A DNA stretch of 64,000 nt, taken from the NCBI RefSeq assembly GCF_016758255.1, contig NZ_QYAD01000003.1:124001-188000 (forward strand), given 5' to 3'. Source of the DNA: Leucobacter chromiireducens subsp. chromiireducens (GTDB lineage Bacteria > Actinomycetota > Actinomycetes > Actinomycetales > Microbacteriaceae). Shown one piece after another: positions 45,061-54,224 of the stretch. Under the pieces are notes generated by a model. It was not told the origin of the DNA, did no database searches, and saw nothing but the letters and a program-made list of their open reading frames with translations. Position 1 is the stretch's first letter, and every line of letters begins with the position of its first letter. A program made the position numbers and the translations under genes.

Positions 45061-46389
45061 ATGGCTTTTCCTGAAACCCCCGCTGGCGCGCCCCTTGAGG
45101 TCGGCGCCGAGATCGAGCTCGACGTCACCGGTATCGCCCACGGCGGTGTGAGCGTTGCGCGCCACGAGGGTCGCGTTGTGTTCGTCGCAGACGCGATTCC
45201 CGGCGAGCGCGTTCGTGCCCGCGTCACCGACGCCAAGAAGAAGTCGTTTGCGCGCGCGGTGACCACCGCGGTCGTCGACGCGTCCGAGGATCGCCGCGAC
45301 CATGTGTGGGATGCTGCGTCTCTCGAGCGGGATCCCGAGAACCGTGCGGGCGGCGCCGAATTCGGTCACATCGCGCTCGAGCGTCAGCGCATGCTGAAAG
45401 CCGAGGTGCTCACCGATGCGATGTCCCGCTTCGGTGGCGTCGAGTTCGCGGCCGAAGATGGCGAGGATCTCGCGGAGACGCTGGCGGAGCTCGTCGAGGC
45501 GGCACCCGGCGACGACGAAACGAATGGCCTCGGCTACCGCAGCCGGGTGCGTCTGCACGTCGATCCCGAGACGGGCGCGGTCGGGCCGTACGCGGCGCGC
45601 AGCCGTCGCGTGATCCCGGTCGACTCGCTGCCGCTCGCGAACGCAGGCATCGCACAGATCGCCCCGCTCGGCGACTTCATGCCCGGTGTCGCAACCGTCG
45701 ATCTCGTCGCCCCGTCCGCGGACGATCCCCGCATGCTGCTCGGCATGGTCGGAGAGAAGACCCGCGCGGGCGCCAGCGACGCGGTGCAGGAACTCGTGGA
45801 GGATCGCGGCTTCCTCGTGCGCGCCGGTGGGTTCTGGCAGGTGCACCGCGAGGCTCCCGCCGTGCTCTTCACCGCGGTACGCGACGCGATTTCCGAGCTG
45901 ATCGAAGACGGTCGCTTCGACCCCGCAGCGGGCAACCTCGACCTCTATGGCGGCGCCGGGCTGCTTGCCGCCGCGATGGCGGAGGCCGCGGGGCCCAGCC
46001 TCAAGGTCACCACGGTCGAGTCAGACGAAGCCGCGACTGATGATGCGGCCGAGAACCTTGCCGAGCTGGTCGGCGCGCTCGCGCTGACGGCACGCGTGGA
46101 TCGCCACCTTGCGGAGCTCTTGAAGGCCCCTGCCTCGGTGCGCGATCGGCTGCGCCGCGGCACCGTCGTGCTCGATCCGCCCCGCTCGGGCGCCGGCGGC
46201 GGCGTCACCGGCCAGATCACCGAGCTCGCACCGGCGAACATCGTGTACGTGGCGTGCGACCCGGTCGCCCTGGCCCGCGACACGAAGACGCTGCGCGAGT
46301 CGGGGTACGAGCTCACCGGGCTGCGTGCCTTCGACATTTTCCCGCACACGCACCACTTCGAGTCGCTGGCGGTGTTCGAGCGCGAGTAG
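45061..46389 (+). CDS. TrmA/RumA-family RNA (uracil-5-)-methyltransferase
   Basis: 442 residues from ATG 45061. A TRAM RNA-binding domain comes first (ELDVTGIAHGGVSVARHEG), then the Rossmann methyltransferase. SAM motif I is NLDLYGGAGLLAAAMAEAA, followed by VVLDPPRSGAGGG and IVYVACDPVALARD, whose Cys is the expected nucleophile. The N-terminal Fe-S cysteine cluster of E. coli RlmD is not seen, as in many Gram-positive members. Modifies uridines in tRNA or 23S rRNA; the site cannot be told from sequence. Confidence 0.92.
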   Translation: MAFPETPAGAPLEVGAEIELDVTGIAHGGVSVARHEGRVVFVADAIPGERVRARVTDAKKKSFARAVTTAVVDASEDRRDHVWDAASLERDPENRAGGAEFGHIALERQRMLKAEVLTDAMSRFGGVEFAAEDGEDLAETLAELVEAAPGDDETNGLGYRSRVRLHVDPETGAVGPYAARSRRVIPVDSLPLANAGIAQIAPLGDFMPGVATVDLVAPSADDPRMLLGMVGEKTRAGASDAVQELVEDRGFLVRAGGFWQVHREAPAVLFTAVRDAISELIEDGRFDPAAGNLDLYGGAGLLAAAMAEAAGPSLKVTTVESDEAATDDAAENLAELVGALALTARVDRHLAELLKAPASVRDRLRRGTVVLDPPRSGAGGGVTGQITELAPANIVYVACDPVALARDTKTLRESGYELTGLRAFDIFPHTHHFESLAVFERE

Positions 46390-46397
46390 GCCCGCGC

Positions 46398-46424
46398 CTG
46401 GCCACCCCGGCCCGGGGTGGCCGG
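46398..46424 (+). terminator. Terminator of the RNA methyltransferase gene
   Basis: GGCCACCCC (46400-46408) pairs with GGGGTGGCC (46414-46422) around 5 bases, with two further closing pairs, 9 bases after the stop. No U tract. Confidence 0.65.
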
Positions 46425-46466
46425 ACTCACCGACGCACCCGAGCTACGCCCTGCCACAATGGGCGC

Positions 46467-47423
46467 ATGACATCGTCGTTCACCCTCGTGCAGCTCCGCT
46501 ACTTCGCCGCAGTGGCCCGACTCGAGCACATGACGGCGGCGGCCGCCGAGTTGAACGTCACGCAGTCCACCCTGTCGAGCGCGATCTCGCAGCTGGAGCG
46601 GGAACTCGACGTCCAGCTGTTCACCCGCATCCCACGCCGCGGGCTGCAGCTCACCCCGGCGGGTAAGGCACTCCTCGCGCGCAGCGGCGCCTTCCTCGAG
46701 GAGGCCGAACTCATCGAGCGTTCGGTGCGCTCCGCCGACGATGCGCTCACGGGCGAGATCACGGTGGGCATCTACGCCCCGCTCGCCCCCTTCCACGCCC
46801 CGTCGATCCTGGATCGATTTGAGGAGCGGTACCCCGGGGTAACGATCGAGTTTTTCGAGGGGGATCAAGGCACGCTGCAGGAAGCGCTGTACGACGGCCG
46901 ATGCGAGCTTGCCCTCATGTACGACCTGGGCGTCGACGAGCGCTTTGACCGCACCGTCATCGACCGCATCCCGCCGCACGTGATCGTGCCGGAGGAGCAC
47001 CCGGTGGCGCGAAGCGGACGCACCTCCGCGAGCCTCACCGAGTTCGCTGAGGAGCCGCTCGTACTGCTCAATCTGCCTCACACGCGCGACTACTACCTGA
47101 GCCTGTTTCGTCAGCTCGGCATCACGCCTCGGATTCGCCACGTTTCGCTCGGCTACGAGACTGTGCGCTCATTCGTGGCACGTGGGCTCGGCTACTCCGT
47201 GCTCAACCAGTGGCTTGATCACGGGGTCACTTACTCGGGCGCCCGCGTCGTCCCCCTCAGAATCGATGAGCCCCTCGCCCCCACGGAAGTCTCGCTCGTT
47301 CGTCGTCGCGGCCTCGTGCCCACGCAGAAATCCCTGGCCGTCGCACGAGTCTGCGCGGAGCTGGCGCAGGAGCGCCCGCACGCATCGAGAACGTCGATGC
47401 GTGCGAACGAAACTCCTCATTAG
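46467..47423 (+). CDS. LysR-family transcriptional regulator
   Basis: 318 residues from ATG 46467. The N-terminal helix-turn-helix is standard (FAAVARLEHMTAAAAELNVTQSTLSS) and is followed by the periplasmic-binding-protein-like effector domain (GEITVGIYAPLAPFHAPSIL). The upstream extension of the frame overlaps the methyltransferase and is rejected. It precedes, on the same strand, the MHS transporter, M20 amidohydrolase and amidase genes, and probably controls them. The usual divergent LysR layout is not present here. Confidence 0.92.
   Translation: MTSSFTLVQLRYFAAVARLEHMTAAAAELNVTQSTLSSAISQLERELDVQLFTRIPRRGLQLTPAGKALLARSGAFLEEAELIERSVRSADDALTGEITVGIYAPLAPFHAPSILDRFEERYPGVTIEFFEGDQGTLQEALYDGRCELALMYDLGVDERFDRTVIDRIPPHVIVPEEHPVARSGRTSASLTEFAEEPLVLLNLPHTRDYYLSLFRQLGITPRIRHVSLGYETVRSFVARGLGYSVLNQWLDHGVTYSGARVVPLRIDEPLAPTEVSLVRRRGLVPTQKSLAVARVCAELAQERPHASRTSMRANETPH
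47378..47404 (+). terminator. Hairpin in the 3' end of the LysR gene
   Basis: A perfect 11-bp stem (47378-47388 with 47394-47404) around 5 bases lies inside the coding region and ends 19 bases before the stop. A smaller CTCCTC/GAGGAG hairpin follows at 47438-47455. They may reduce read-through from lysR into the transporter operon. Confidence 0.45.
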
Positions 47424-47511
47424 ACCGATGCTTCGCACTCCTCCAAGATGAGGAGCACGCCCGCCCCTTCACCGACGCAGGGACCCCAGCTGGCGAAACC
47501 AGGAGGACGCA

Positions 47512-48951
47512 ATGACGCCGCAATCCGAGACACAGACTTCCGCCGCTGCGGGCCCGCTCGGGGCCCCGCCCGCGGGGAGCCCCGAAGCTCCCTCCACCGA
47601 TCCCGTCAACCTGCCCACCGGGCCGGTCTCCGTCACCGAGCGTCGTTCGCTCACCCGCGACCGCCGCCGCGTGCTTCTCGCAGGCAGCGTTGGCCAGTTC
47701 ATCGAGTTCTACGACTTCAGCCTCTACGGCCTCTCCGCGCTCACGCTGTCCGCGCTCTTCTTCCCGACAGAGAACCCAGCGCTCGGCCTCCTCTCCACGT
47801 TCGCGGCGTTCGGCGTCGCGTTCTTCATCCGCCCCCTCGGCGGCCTGTTCTTCGGGGCGCTCGGCGACCGCTACGGCCGCCGCCCGGTGCTCTATGTCAC
47901 GCTGCTCACGATTGGCATCGCGACCACCGCGATCGGGCTGCTTCCCACGTACGCGCAGATTGGCCTGTGGGCGCCCGTGCTGCTGGTGCTCTGCCGACTG
48001 CTGCAGGGCTTCTCCGCCGGCGGCGAGTCGGTCGGCGCCCCCGCATTCGTGTTCGAGCACGCGCCGAAGGATCGCCGCGGCTTCTGGCTGAATGTCACGC
48101 TCGCTGCCACCGCGCTCCCGTCGGTGGTGGGCGGCACGCTCATCCTTGTCCTCTCGCAAAGCATGTCGGCGGAGTCGTTCGAGGCGTGGGGCTGGCGCGT
48201 GCCGTTCCTCATCGCGCTGCCGCTCGCGCTGTTCGGACTGTGGATCCGCTCGCACACCGAGGAGTCTGCCGCCTTCAAGCAGGTGCAGCTCGAGCAGCAA
48301 GCGCAGCAGGAGGAGCACACTCCGATTCGCGACGCGTTCCGCGAGAACTGGCTGCAGATGCTGCAGGTCATCATGGTGATGGGCCTCACCGCGATGGGCT
48401 TCTACTTCCTCTCCGGCTACTTCGTCGCGTACGTGCAGACCGCGGGCGAGCTGAGCCGGGAGGCCGCGCTGCTCGCCAATGCGGCGGCCATGCTGCTGTA
48501 CGCGCTGCTCCTGCCCATCGGCGGCAGGCTCAGCGACCGGTTCGGCCGCAAGCCGATGCTCATCGTCGGGTCGGCGGCGTACGCAATTCTTTCAGTCCCC
48601 GCGTTCCTCCTCGTCACCTCCGGGTCACTCACGCTCGCGCTGCTCGGCCAGTTCATTTTCGTGGTCGCCGCGTGCATCTACGGCGGTGGCTGCTACACCT
48701 TCTTCGTCGAGATCTTCACCACCCGCACTCGCTTCACCTCTGCCGCGGTCAGCTACAACGTCGGCTACGCGATCTTCGGTGGCACCGCGCCGTTCATCGG
48801 CACCTGGTTGGTCTCGGCAACCGGCTTCAACGCGAGCCCAGGTGTCTACATGGCGATCGCCGCGGCCGTCGTGTTCCTCGTTCTCATTCTGACCCGCATC
48901 CCCGAAACCCACCCGCTGAAGCGGACGCGCACGACAGGAGTCGCACAGTGA
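47512..48951 (+). CDS. MFS transporter of the metabolite:H+ symporter type
   Basis: 479 residues; ATG 47512 after AGGAGGACGCA. Twelve helices, with the MHS hallmark GQFIEFYDFSLYGLSALTLS in helix 1, loop DRYGRRPVL and the second half-loop DRFGRKPML. A ~45-residue Pro/Ala-rich cytoplasmic N-terminus precedes helix 1. Its TGA stop overlaps the GTG of the M20 hydrolase (GTGA), so the two are translationally coupled and it likely imports that enzyme's substrate. Confidence 0.9.
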   Translation: MTPQSETQTSAAAGPLGAPPAGSPEAPSTDPVNLPTGPVSVTERRSLTRDRRRVLLAGSVGQFIEFYDFSLYGLSALTLSALFFPTENPALGLLSTFAAFGVAFFIRPLGGLFFGALGDRYGRRPVLYVTLLTIGIATTAIGLLPTYAQIGLWAPVLLVLCRLLQGFSAGGESVGAPAFVFEHAPKDRRGFWLNVTLAATALPSVVGGTLILVLSQSMSAESFEAWGWRVPFLIALPLALFGLWIRSHTEESAAFKQVQLEQQAQQEEHTPIRDAFRENWLQMLQVIMVMGLTAMGFYFLSGYFVAYVQTAGELSREAALLANAAAMLLYALLLPIGGRLSDRFGRKPMLIVGSAAYAILSVPAFLLVTSGSLTLALLGQFIFVVAACIYGGGCYTFFVEIFTTRTRFTSAAVSYNVGYAIFGGTAPFIGTWLVSATGFNASPGVYMAIAAAVVFLVLILTRIPETHPLKRTRTTGVAQ

Positions 48952-50231
48952 CCACCGAAACCCTGAGCCAGGCACCCGCCCCCACGACCGCCGAGGTGAA
49001 CGCGTTCCTCAGCGACTTCCACGAGGTTGCGACGATCGGCGCGACGCCCAACAACGGCGTTGACCGCCAGGCAGCAACACCCGAGGATCGTGAAACTCGC
49101 GAGTGGTTCCGCGCTTTCGCCGAGCAGCGCGGCTGGGAGGTGCGCGTCGATGGCATCGGCAACCAGTTCGCCCTCATCGAGCTCGTGCCCGGTGCGCCCT
49201 ACGCGCTGCTCGGCTCTCACCTCGACTCGCAGCCACTCGGCGGACGTTTCGATGGGGCATACGGGGTGATCGCCGGGCTGCACGCGGCCGACCGTCTCGC
49301 CACGCGCCTCGCAGGCGACGCGGGCGCTGCGCCCAGCCTCAACCTCGCCGTCGTCAACTGGTTCAACGAGGAGGGCGGACGTTTCGCCCCCTCCATCATG
49401 GGCAGCTCCGTCTTCGCGGGGCTCAAGGACGAGGCCGAGATGCTCGCGGTGCAGGATCTGCGCGGCGTCACCGTCCGCGACGCCCTCGAGTCCATCGGGT
49501 ATCTCGGTTCCGATGCGCGCCCGGAGATTGCCGCCTACGCCGAGATCCACATCGAACAGGGGCGCATCCTCGAGCGCGAGGGCCTGCCCATCGGCGCGGT
49601 CGATGCGAGCTGGCACACGCAGAAGCTCGACATCGAGGTGCTCGGTGAGCAGTCGCACACCGGCGCAACGCTGATGGGTGATCGCCACGACGCCCTGCTC
49701 GGCGCCGCGAAGGTGATTCAGCGCGTGCACGAGGTGACCGATCTCTTCCCGCCGGAGACCCTCGTCTCCTCCGTGGGCCAGCTGACCCTCGAGCCGAACT
49801 CGCCCATCGTCGTTGCGCGGCGCGTGCACCTGGTGGCCGATCTGCGCGCGGATGAGCGTGAGGTGGTGCTCGCCGCGCGGGAGCGGATCCTGAGCGACAT
49901 TCGTGAGATCGAGGCAGAGCACGGGCTGGTCATCCACGCGCGTGACTTCGATGTGCGCGAGAACCAGTTCTACCCCGAGGCGGGCTTGGCCCTCGCGGAG
50001 GACGTCACCGCCGCGCTCGGCCACGACGCCCGTCGCATTCGCACGATGGCGGGCCACGACTCGGTCGCGATGAACCGTATCGCGCCCACCGTGATGCTGT
50101 TCATCCCGTCGGTCGACGGCGTGAGCCACTGCGAGCGCGAGTTCTCCCGCGACGAGGACATGGCGGTAGGTGTTGAAGTGCTCACCGAGGTCGCGTGGCG
50201 CCTCGTCCACGGGGCGCTCCCCCGCAGCTAA
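48948..50231 (+). CDS. Zn-dependent M20 hydrolase (allantoate / N-carbamoyl-amino-acid amidohydrolase type)
   Basis: 427 residues from GTG 48948 (AGGAG upstream). Metal-site motifs of the AllC/HyuC group are present: GSHLDSQPLGGRFDGAYGV, NWFNEEGGRFAPSIMGS, EIHIEQGRILE and the C-terminal AGHDSVAMNRI. Members hydrolyse allantoate, ureidoglycine, beta-ureidopropionate or N-carbamoyl amino acids to release ammonia and CO2. Sandwiched between a coupled transporter and an amidase, it probably belongs to a ureido- or hydantoin-type nitrogen scavenging pathway. The exact substrate is not readable. Confidence 0.9.
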   Translation: MTTETLSQAPAPTTAEVNAFLSDFHEVATIGATPNNGVDRQAATPEDRETREWFRAFAEQRGWEVRVDGIGNQFALIELVPGAPYALLGSHLDSQPLGGRFDGAYGVIAGLHAADRLATRLAGDAGAAPSLNLAVVNWFNEEGGRFAPSIMGSSVFAGLKDEAEMLAVQDLRGVTVRDALESIGYLGSDARPEIAAYAEIHIEQGRILEREGLPIGAVDASWHTQKLDIEVLGEQSHTGATLMGDRHDALLGAAKVIQRVHEVTDLFPPETLVSSVGQLTLEPNSPIVVARRVHLVADLRADEREVVLAARERILSDIREIEAEHGLVIHARDFDVRENQFYPEAGLALAEDVTAALGHDARRIRTMAGHDSVAMNRIAPTVMLFIPSVDGVSHCEREFSRDEDMAVGVEVLTEVAWRLVHGALPRS

Positions 50232-50275
50232 TCGCCCCGCCCGCTTCCTCGCTCCCCCACGTTTCGGAGAAACTC

Positions 50276-51763
50276 ATGTCGCTCACCGCTTCTGATCAGG
50301 CCCTCACCACGCTCGACGCCCAGGCCGCCCGCGCGCTCTTTCGCTCGGGTGAGTTGCGTCCCAGCGAACTGCTCGACGCAACGCTCGAGCGAATCGCTGG
50401 AGCGAATGGCGACCGAGAGAGCGGGATCAATGCCTTCACCGAGGTGCTCGCCGATGAAGCACGCGCGCAGGCAGCGCGAGCCGATACCCAGTGGGCGGAG
50501 GCGCGTGCGGCGGGGGTGGAGCCGCCGGCGCTTCTCGGGATTCCCGTGGCCACGAAAGAGAAGCACGGAATCGCGGGGCGCACAGTGAGCCAGGGACTCG
50601 CGGTACACCGGGGGCAGCTTGCTGCCGCGCATCATCCCGTGGTCGAGCGTGTGCTCGGTGCTGGCGGGATCATCCACGCGCGCACCACGTCGCCCGAATT
50701 CTCGTGCGCCACGGTGACGCACTCACCCGAGTGGGGTGTCACGCGAAACCCGTGGAACCTTGCCGCGTCGCCCGGCGGGTCCTCCGGCGGTGCCGGGGCC
50801 GCCCTTGCCGCCGGGATGGCGACTCTGGCAACCGCCTCCGACATCGCAGGGAGCACCCGCATCCCCGCAGGCTTCACGGGGACCGTCGGCTACAAGGCAC
50901 CCTATGGTCGGATTCCCGGGCTGCCGCCGCTCGCCGGCGACTGGTACCGCGGAGACGGGCCGATGGCGCGCACGGTCGCGGACACGGCGCTTTTCGCTGG
51001 CGTGCTGAGCGGACGCCATGCCGTGGACCACGGTTCGTTCGGGGAGTCGCGTCCTCCCGTTCCCGCTGGCGGACTGCGCGGTGCCGCGGGGGTGGCCGGG
51101 CTGCGCATCGGGCTCAGCGTCGAGCTGGGCGACTATCCGGTTGCGGCCAGTGTGCGCGCGAACACAGAACGCGTCGCGGCGGCGCTCGAAGCTGCCGGAG
51201 CGGTGATCGTGCCCGTCGCGCTGCCCTGGACCACCGAGCGTATTTCTGCGACCACGTTTGCGCACTTCGGTCACATTCTCGGCCCGGCAATGGCCGAGAT
51301 CACCGCGGGCACCGAAGACCTGCTCGCCGCGTACACGGGCCAGTTCATCGCCGATGCGGCCCGGGCAAGCGCCGGGATTTCCCTGCCGCAGTCGCTCGCA
51401 CTCGATGCGACGCTGCAGGCAGAGCTCGCGTCGGCCATGCAGGGGCTTGATGCACTCCTTACCCCGACGCAGGCCGTCGAGATGCTCGACGCCGCCGGTG
51501 ACTACCTGAATGGCATCGACACCGTCGACTCGGCGGGCCGCACTGTGCACCTCGCGCACTACTGGGAGGCGCACATGACGAGCCCGTTCAACGTGGCGAA
51601 CCGCTGCCCGGTGCTCTCGGTGCCGAGCGGCATCTCGTCCGTGGGAGTGCCCACCGGCGTGCAGGTCGTGGGGCACCCGTTCGACGAAGCGACCGTGTTT
51701 GAGGTCGGTGCGGCGATCGAGGAGCTCACGGAGATGCCGGAGTTCCCGGCCCTCAATCGCTGA
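50276..51763 (+). CDS. Amidase-signature family amidase
   Basis: 495 residues from ATG 50276 (GGAGAAACTC upstream). Ser-cisSer-Lys triad motifs are visible: Lys in LLGIPVATKEKHGIAG, the Gly/Ser-rich SPGGSSGGAGAALAAGM, and the nucleophile Ser in ASDIAGSTRIPAGFTG. Hydrolyses an amide to acid and ammonia. Third gene of the LysR-linked operon, 44 bases after the M20 hydrolase, so the two may act in sequence on one compound. Ends 8 bases from the convergent cupredoxin gene. Confidence 0.92.
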   Translation: MSLTASDQALTTLDAQAARALFRSGELRPSELLDATLERIAGANGDRESGINAFTEVLADEARAQAARADTQWAEARAAGVEPPALLGIPVATKEKHGIAGRTVSQGLAVHRGQLAAAHHPVVERVLGAGGIIHARTTSPEFSCATVTHSPEWGVTRNPWNLAASPGGSSGGAGAALAAGMATLATASDIAGSTRIPAGFTGTVGYKAPYGRIPGLPPLAGDWYRGDGPMARTVADTALFAGVLSGRHAVDHGSFGESRPPVPAGGLRGAAGVAGLRIGLSVELGDYPVAASVRANTERVAAALEAAGAVIVPVALPWTTERISATTFAHFGHILGPAMAEITAGTEDLLAAYTGQFIADAARASAGISLPQSLALDATLQAELASAMQGLDALLTPTQAVEMLDAAGDYLNGIDTVDSAGRTVHLAHYWEAHMTSPFNVANRCPVLSVPSGISSVGVPTGVQVVGHPFDEATVFEVGAAIEELTEMPEFPALNR

Positions 51764-51771
51764 CCCCAGTC

Positions 51772-52176
51772 CTAGGGCGCGACCGCCACCCGCACCACGC
51801 CCGTCATCTCGGGATGGATCGAGCAGAGGTAGTCGTAGTCGCCCGCCTCCTCGAAGAGGTGCGTGTAACTGCCCGTCTGCTGCAGCTCGGAGACGAAGCT
51901 GCCGTCTTTCGCGACCACGTCGTGCTCCATGCTGCCCTCGAACACCCAGCGCACCGCCTGGCCCGGCTCGATCTCCACCTCGCGCGGCTCGTAGCGGTTG
52001 TCGATCGCGCGCACCGTGATCGCGGCCTTCACCTTTTCGTCGGAGGGCACCACCTCGGGCTTCGACGGCGCACAGCCGCTCAGTGCGCCCGCGGCGCCCA
52101 GCCCAATGAGGCCAGCAACCCCGCCGAGCAGCCGGCGGCGCGAAACCGTGGTCGTTCCGATCGAGGTGCGTGACAT
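51772..52176 (-). CDS. Cupredoxin-domain lipoprotein with Tat-like signal
   Basis: 134 residues. The N-terminus has SRRRLLGG followed by a hydrophobic stretch and lipobox ALSGC, so it is probably exported by Tat, possibly already copper-loaded, and lipid-anchored. The mature part is a plastocyanin-like domain with type 1 copper ligands in EHDVVAKDG (His) and CSIHPEM (Cys, His, Met). An electron carrier outside the membrane. It follows the quinone reductase LpdA gene by 46 bases on the same strand. Confidence 0.9.
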   Translation of the reverse strand: MSRTSIGTTTVSRRRLLGGVAGLIGLGAAGALSGCAPSKPEVVPSDEKVKAAITVRAIDNRYEPREVEIEPGQAVRWVFEGSMEHDVVAKDGSFVSELQQTGSYTHLFEEAGDYDYLCSIHPEMTGVVRVAVAP

Positions 52177-52222
52177 GCGTGATCCTTCTCGTTCGTGGGT
52201 GGTGCCGCGGGCAGCGCCCCGG

Positions 52223-53662
52223 CTAGTGGCGGTGCAGAGCGCGCGCGGCGTCGGTGATCGCGCCCGTCATCGACGGGTATACCGCGAACGCGGAGGCGAC
52301 CTGGTCGACGGTGAGCCGGTGCTCAACCGCGAGCGCCAGGGGGAAGATCAGCTCGCTCGCGCGGTGCGCAACGATCACGCCACCAATCACCGTGCCGGAG
52401 GCCTCCCACGCGAACAGCTTCACGAAGCCGTCGGTGAAGCCGATCATCTTCGCACGCGGGTTCACGCTGAGCGGGATCGTGTGCGAGATGGCCTTCGCCA
52501 CATCCGCGTTGTCGGCCAGCGTGCGCTCGTTCCAGCCCACCGTCGCGATCTCGGGGTACGTGAACACGTTTGCCGCGACATTGCGCAGGTCGATCGGACG
52601 CACGAAGTCACCGAGCGCGTGCATAATGGCCGTGCGGCCCTGCATCGAGGCGACCGAAGCCAGCGGGTAGAAGTCGGTGCAGTCACCGGCGGCGTAGATC
52701 GACGGGACCGCGGTGCGCGCCACCTTGTTGACCTGGATGTGGCCGCTGTCGGTGAGCGTCACGCCGGCTTCTTCGAGTCCGAGCCCCGCAGTGTTCGGGA
52801 TCGAGCCGACCGCCATCAGGCAGTGCGAGGCCTCGATCGTACGGCCGTCCTCAAGCTCAACGAGCACGCCCGCATCGGTGCGCGTCACGGTGGTGGCGCG
52901 CGACTTTGACATCACGTTCATGCCGAGTCGTGCAAACTCGCGCTCAATCACCGCGGCGGCGTCTGGGTCCTCGCCGGGGAGCACCTGCTCGCGGCTCGAC
53001 ACGAGCGTCACTTCAGCGCCAAGCGTGCGGTACGCGTTGGCGAACTCGGCCCCGGTGACACCGGATCCGACCACCACCAAGTGCTCAGGGATCGCGTTCA
53101 GGTTGTAGAGCTGCTTCCAGGTGAGGATGCGCTCACCGTCCGGCTTCGCGGAGTCGAGTTCGCGCGGGCTCGCACCCACCGAGACCACGATCGTGTCGGC
53201 TTCGATCCGATCGAAGTCCGTGCCTTCGCCCGCGGCGGCCGTCGAGACGAGCACCGCGTTCGGCCCGTCAAGGCGCCCCTCGCCCTGCACCACGCGCACG
53301 CCTGCGTCTTCGAGTGTGCGCAGCATGTCGACCGACTGCGAGCCGGCCATCGCGAGCAGGCGCTTATTCACTGCGGCGAGATTGACCGCGATCTCGGGGC
53401 GCACGGGCTTCCCGTCGCCGCCCGGCACGAACGCCTGCACGCCGAGCTTGCCCGAATCGCGCACCGCCTGCACCGCGCCGGCCGTGCCGATGAGGCTCTT
53501 CGAGGGCACCACATCGGTGAGCACCGCGGAACCGCCAACTCCGGCCGCTTCGATCAGCGTGACCTCGGCGCCGAGCTGCGCGCCTGCGAGCGCCGCCTCG
53601 TAGCCGCCGGGACCCCCACCCAGCACCGCGATCCGATGCTTCCGTTCATACGCTTTCGCCAT
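52223..53662 (-). CDS. NAD(P)H-quinone dehydrogenase of the LpdA type
   Basis: 479 residues. FAD-binding GGGPGGYEAALAGAQLG at the N-terminus, an NAD(P)-binding GSGVTGAEFANAYRTLG in the middle and the dimerisation domain at the C-terminus, as in the lipoamide dehydrogenase superfamily. The redox-active CxxxxC is missing (GVGGSAVLTDVVPSK instead), which is the hallmark of the mycobacterial LpdA (Rv3303c) group that reduces quinones. Probably a cytoplasmic flavoprotein in redox protection. Shares its strand with SIP upstream and cupredoxin downstream. Confidence 0.92.
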   Translation of the reverse strand: MAKAYERKHRIAVLGGGPGGYEAALAGAQLGAEVTLIEAAGVGGSAVLTDVVPSKSLIGTAGAVQAVRDSGKLGVQAFVPGGDGKPVRPEIAVNLAAVNKRLLAMAGSQSVDMLRTLEDAGVRVVQGEGRLDGPNAVLVSTAAAGEGTDFDRIEADTIVVSVGASPRELDSAKPDGERILTWKQLYNLNAIPEHLVVVGSGVTGAEFANAYRTLGAEVTLVSSREQVLPGEDPDAAAVIEREFARLGMNVMSKSRATTVTRTDAGVLVELEDGRTIEASHCLMAVGSIPNTAGLGLEEAGVTLTDSGHIQVNKVARTAVPSIYAAGDCTDFYPLASVASMQGRTAIMHALGDFVRPIDLRNVAANVFTYPEIATVGWNERTLADNADVAKAISHTIPLSVNPRAKMIGFTDGFVKLFAWEASGTVIGGVIVAHRASELIFPLALAVEHRLTVDQVASAFAVYPSMTGAITDAARALHRH

Positions 53663-53737
53663 GCCCTCAGTCTACGACCCGGCGGAGGCTTCGTGGCCAC
53701 CGCGGTCAGTGAGCAGGGAGCCGCGATCCGCCCGCGC

Positions 53738-54220
53738 TCAGGCTTCTGCGCGCGCGCAATCCTGCGAGCAGGATCCGGGCCACCGCTTCTCCACGCGCCG
53801 GTCGAGCGCGGTCCAGTAGTTCTGCATCACGGGGCTGGTGCGTGCGCCAGTCCAGAGCTGGATGTTGCGCACCGCTTCGCTGTCAGCCCAGAGCCACTCG
53901 TCGAGCCACGCGTCGACGGCTGCGGCGAGCGCCTCTCCGCGGCGGCGGCCAACGCCGGGCCGGGGGCTCTCTTCGCGCTCTTCGCGACACAGCCAGGTGA
54001 CGCCCACGTGTTTGGGGAGTGGGAGATCCACAATCTGGATCGGCGAGAACACCTCGACGAACACCTGCCCGTAACTGGACTCGGGGAGGGCGCGCAGCCA
54101 GGTGCGCAGCGCCGGCAAATCAGACGCATCACCCGCGGCGAGCACGCAGTCGATGCCGGCGGGGTCGACAACCGTCACCGCGTTCGGGCGGTCGGCAGGA
54201 TCAGAAACACTCACACGCAC
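53738..54220 (-). CDS. Stand-alone SIP-domain (siderophore-interacting) protein
   Basis: 160 residues. Corresponds to the C-terminal NAD(P)H-binding half of siderophore-interacting proteins (DCVLAAGDASDLPALRTWL, then VTWLCREE and the late WTGARTSPVMQNYW). The N-terminal FAD domain is absent, so on its own it is not a full ferric-siderophore reductase; it may need a partner. GTG start at 54220, with an alternative GTG two codons later. A DtxR-like site lies directly before the start, supporting an iron role. Confidence 0.82.
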   Translation of the reverse strand: MRVSVSDPADRPNAVTVVDPAGIDCVLAAGDASDLPALRTWLRALPESSYGQVFVEVFSPIQIVDLPLPKHVGVTWLCREEREESPRPGVGRRRGEALAAAVDAWLDEWLWADSEAVRNIQLWTGARTSPVMQNYWTALDRRVEKRWPGSCSQDCARAEA

Positions 54221-54224
54221 TAGC

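Noticed and set aside
47448..50231. A 927-codon open frame apparently fusing a transporter region with the M20 hydrolase
   Set aside because: The first ~500 codons are an out-of-frame reading of the MHS transporter gene. Only the part from GTG 48948 is real, with its own ribosome site and GTGA overlap.
53738..54220. SIP gene as a pseudogene missing its N-terminal domain
   Set aside because: The frame is intact, has a promoter-proximal iron box and a plausible start, and I recall stand-alone SIP domains in related actinobacteria.
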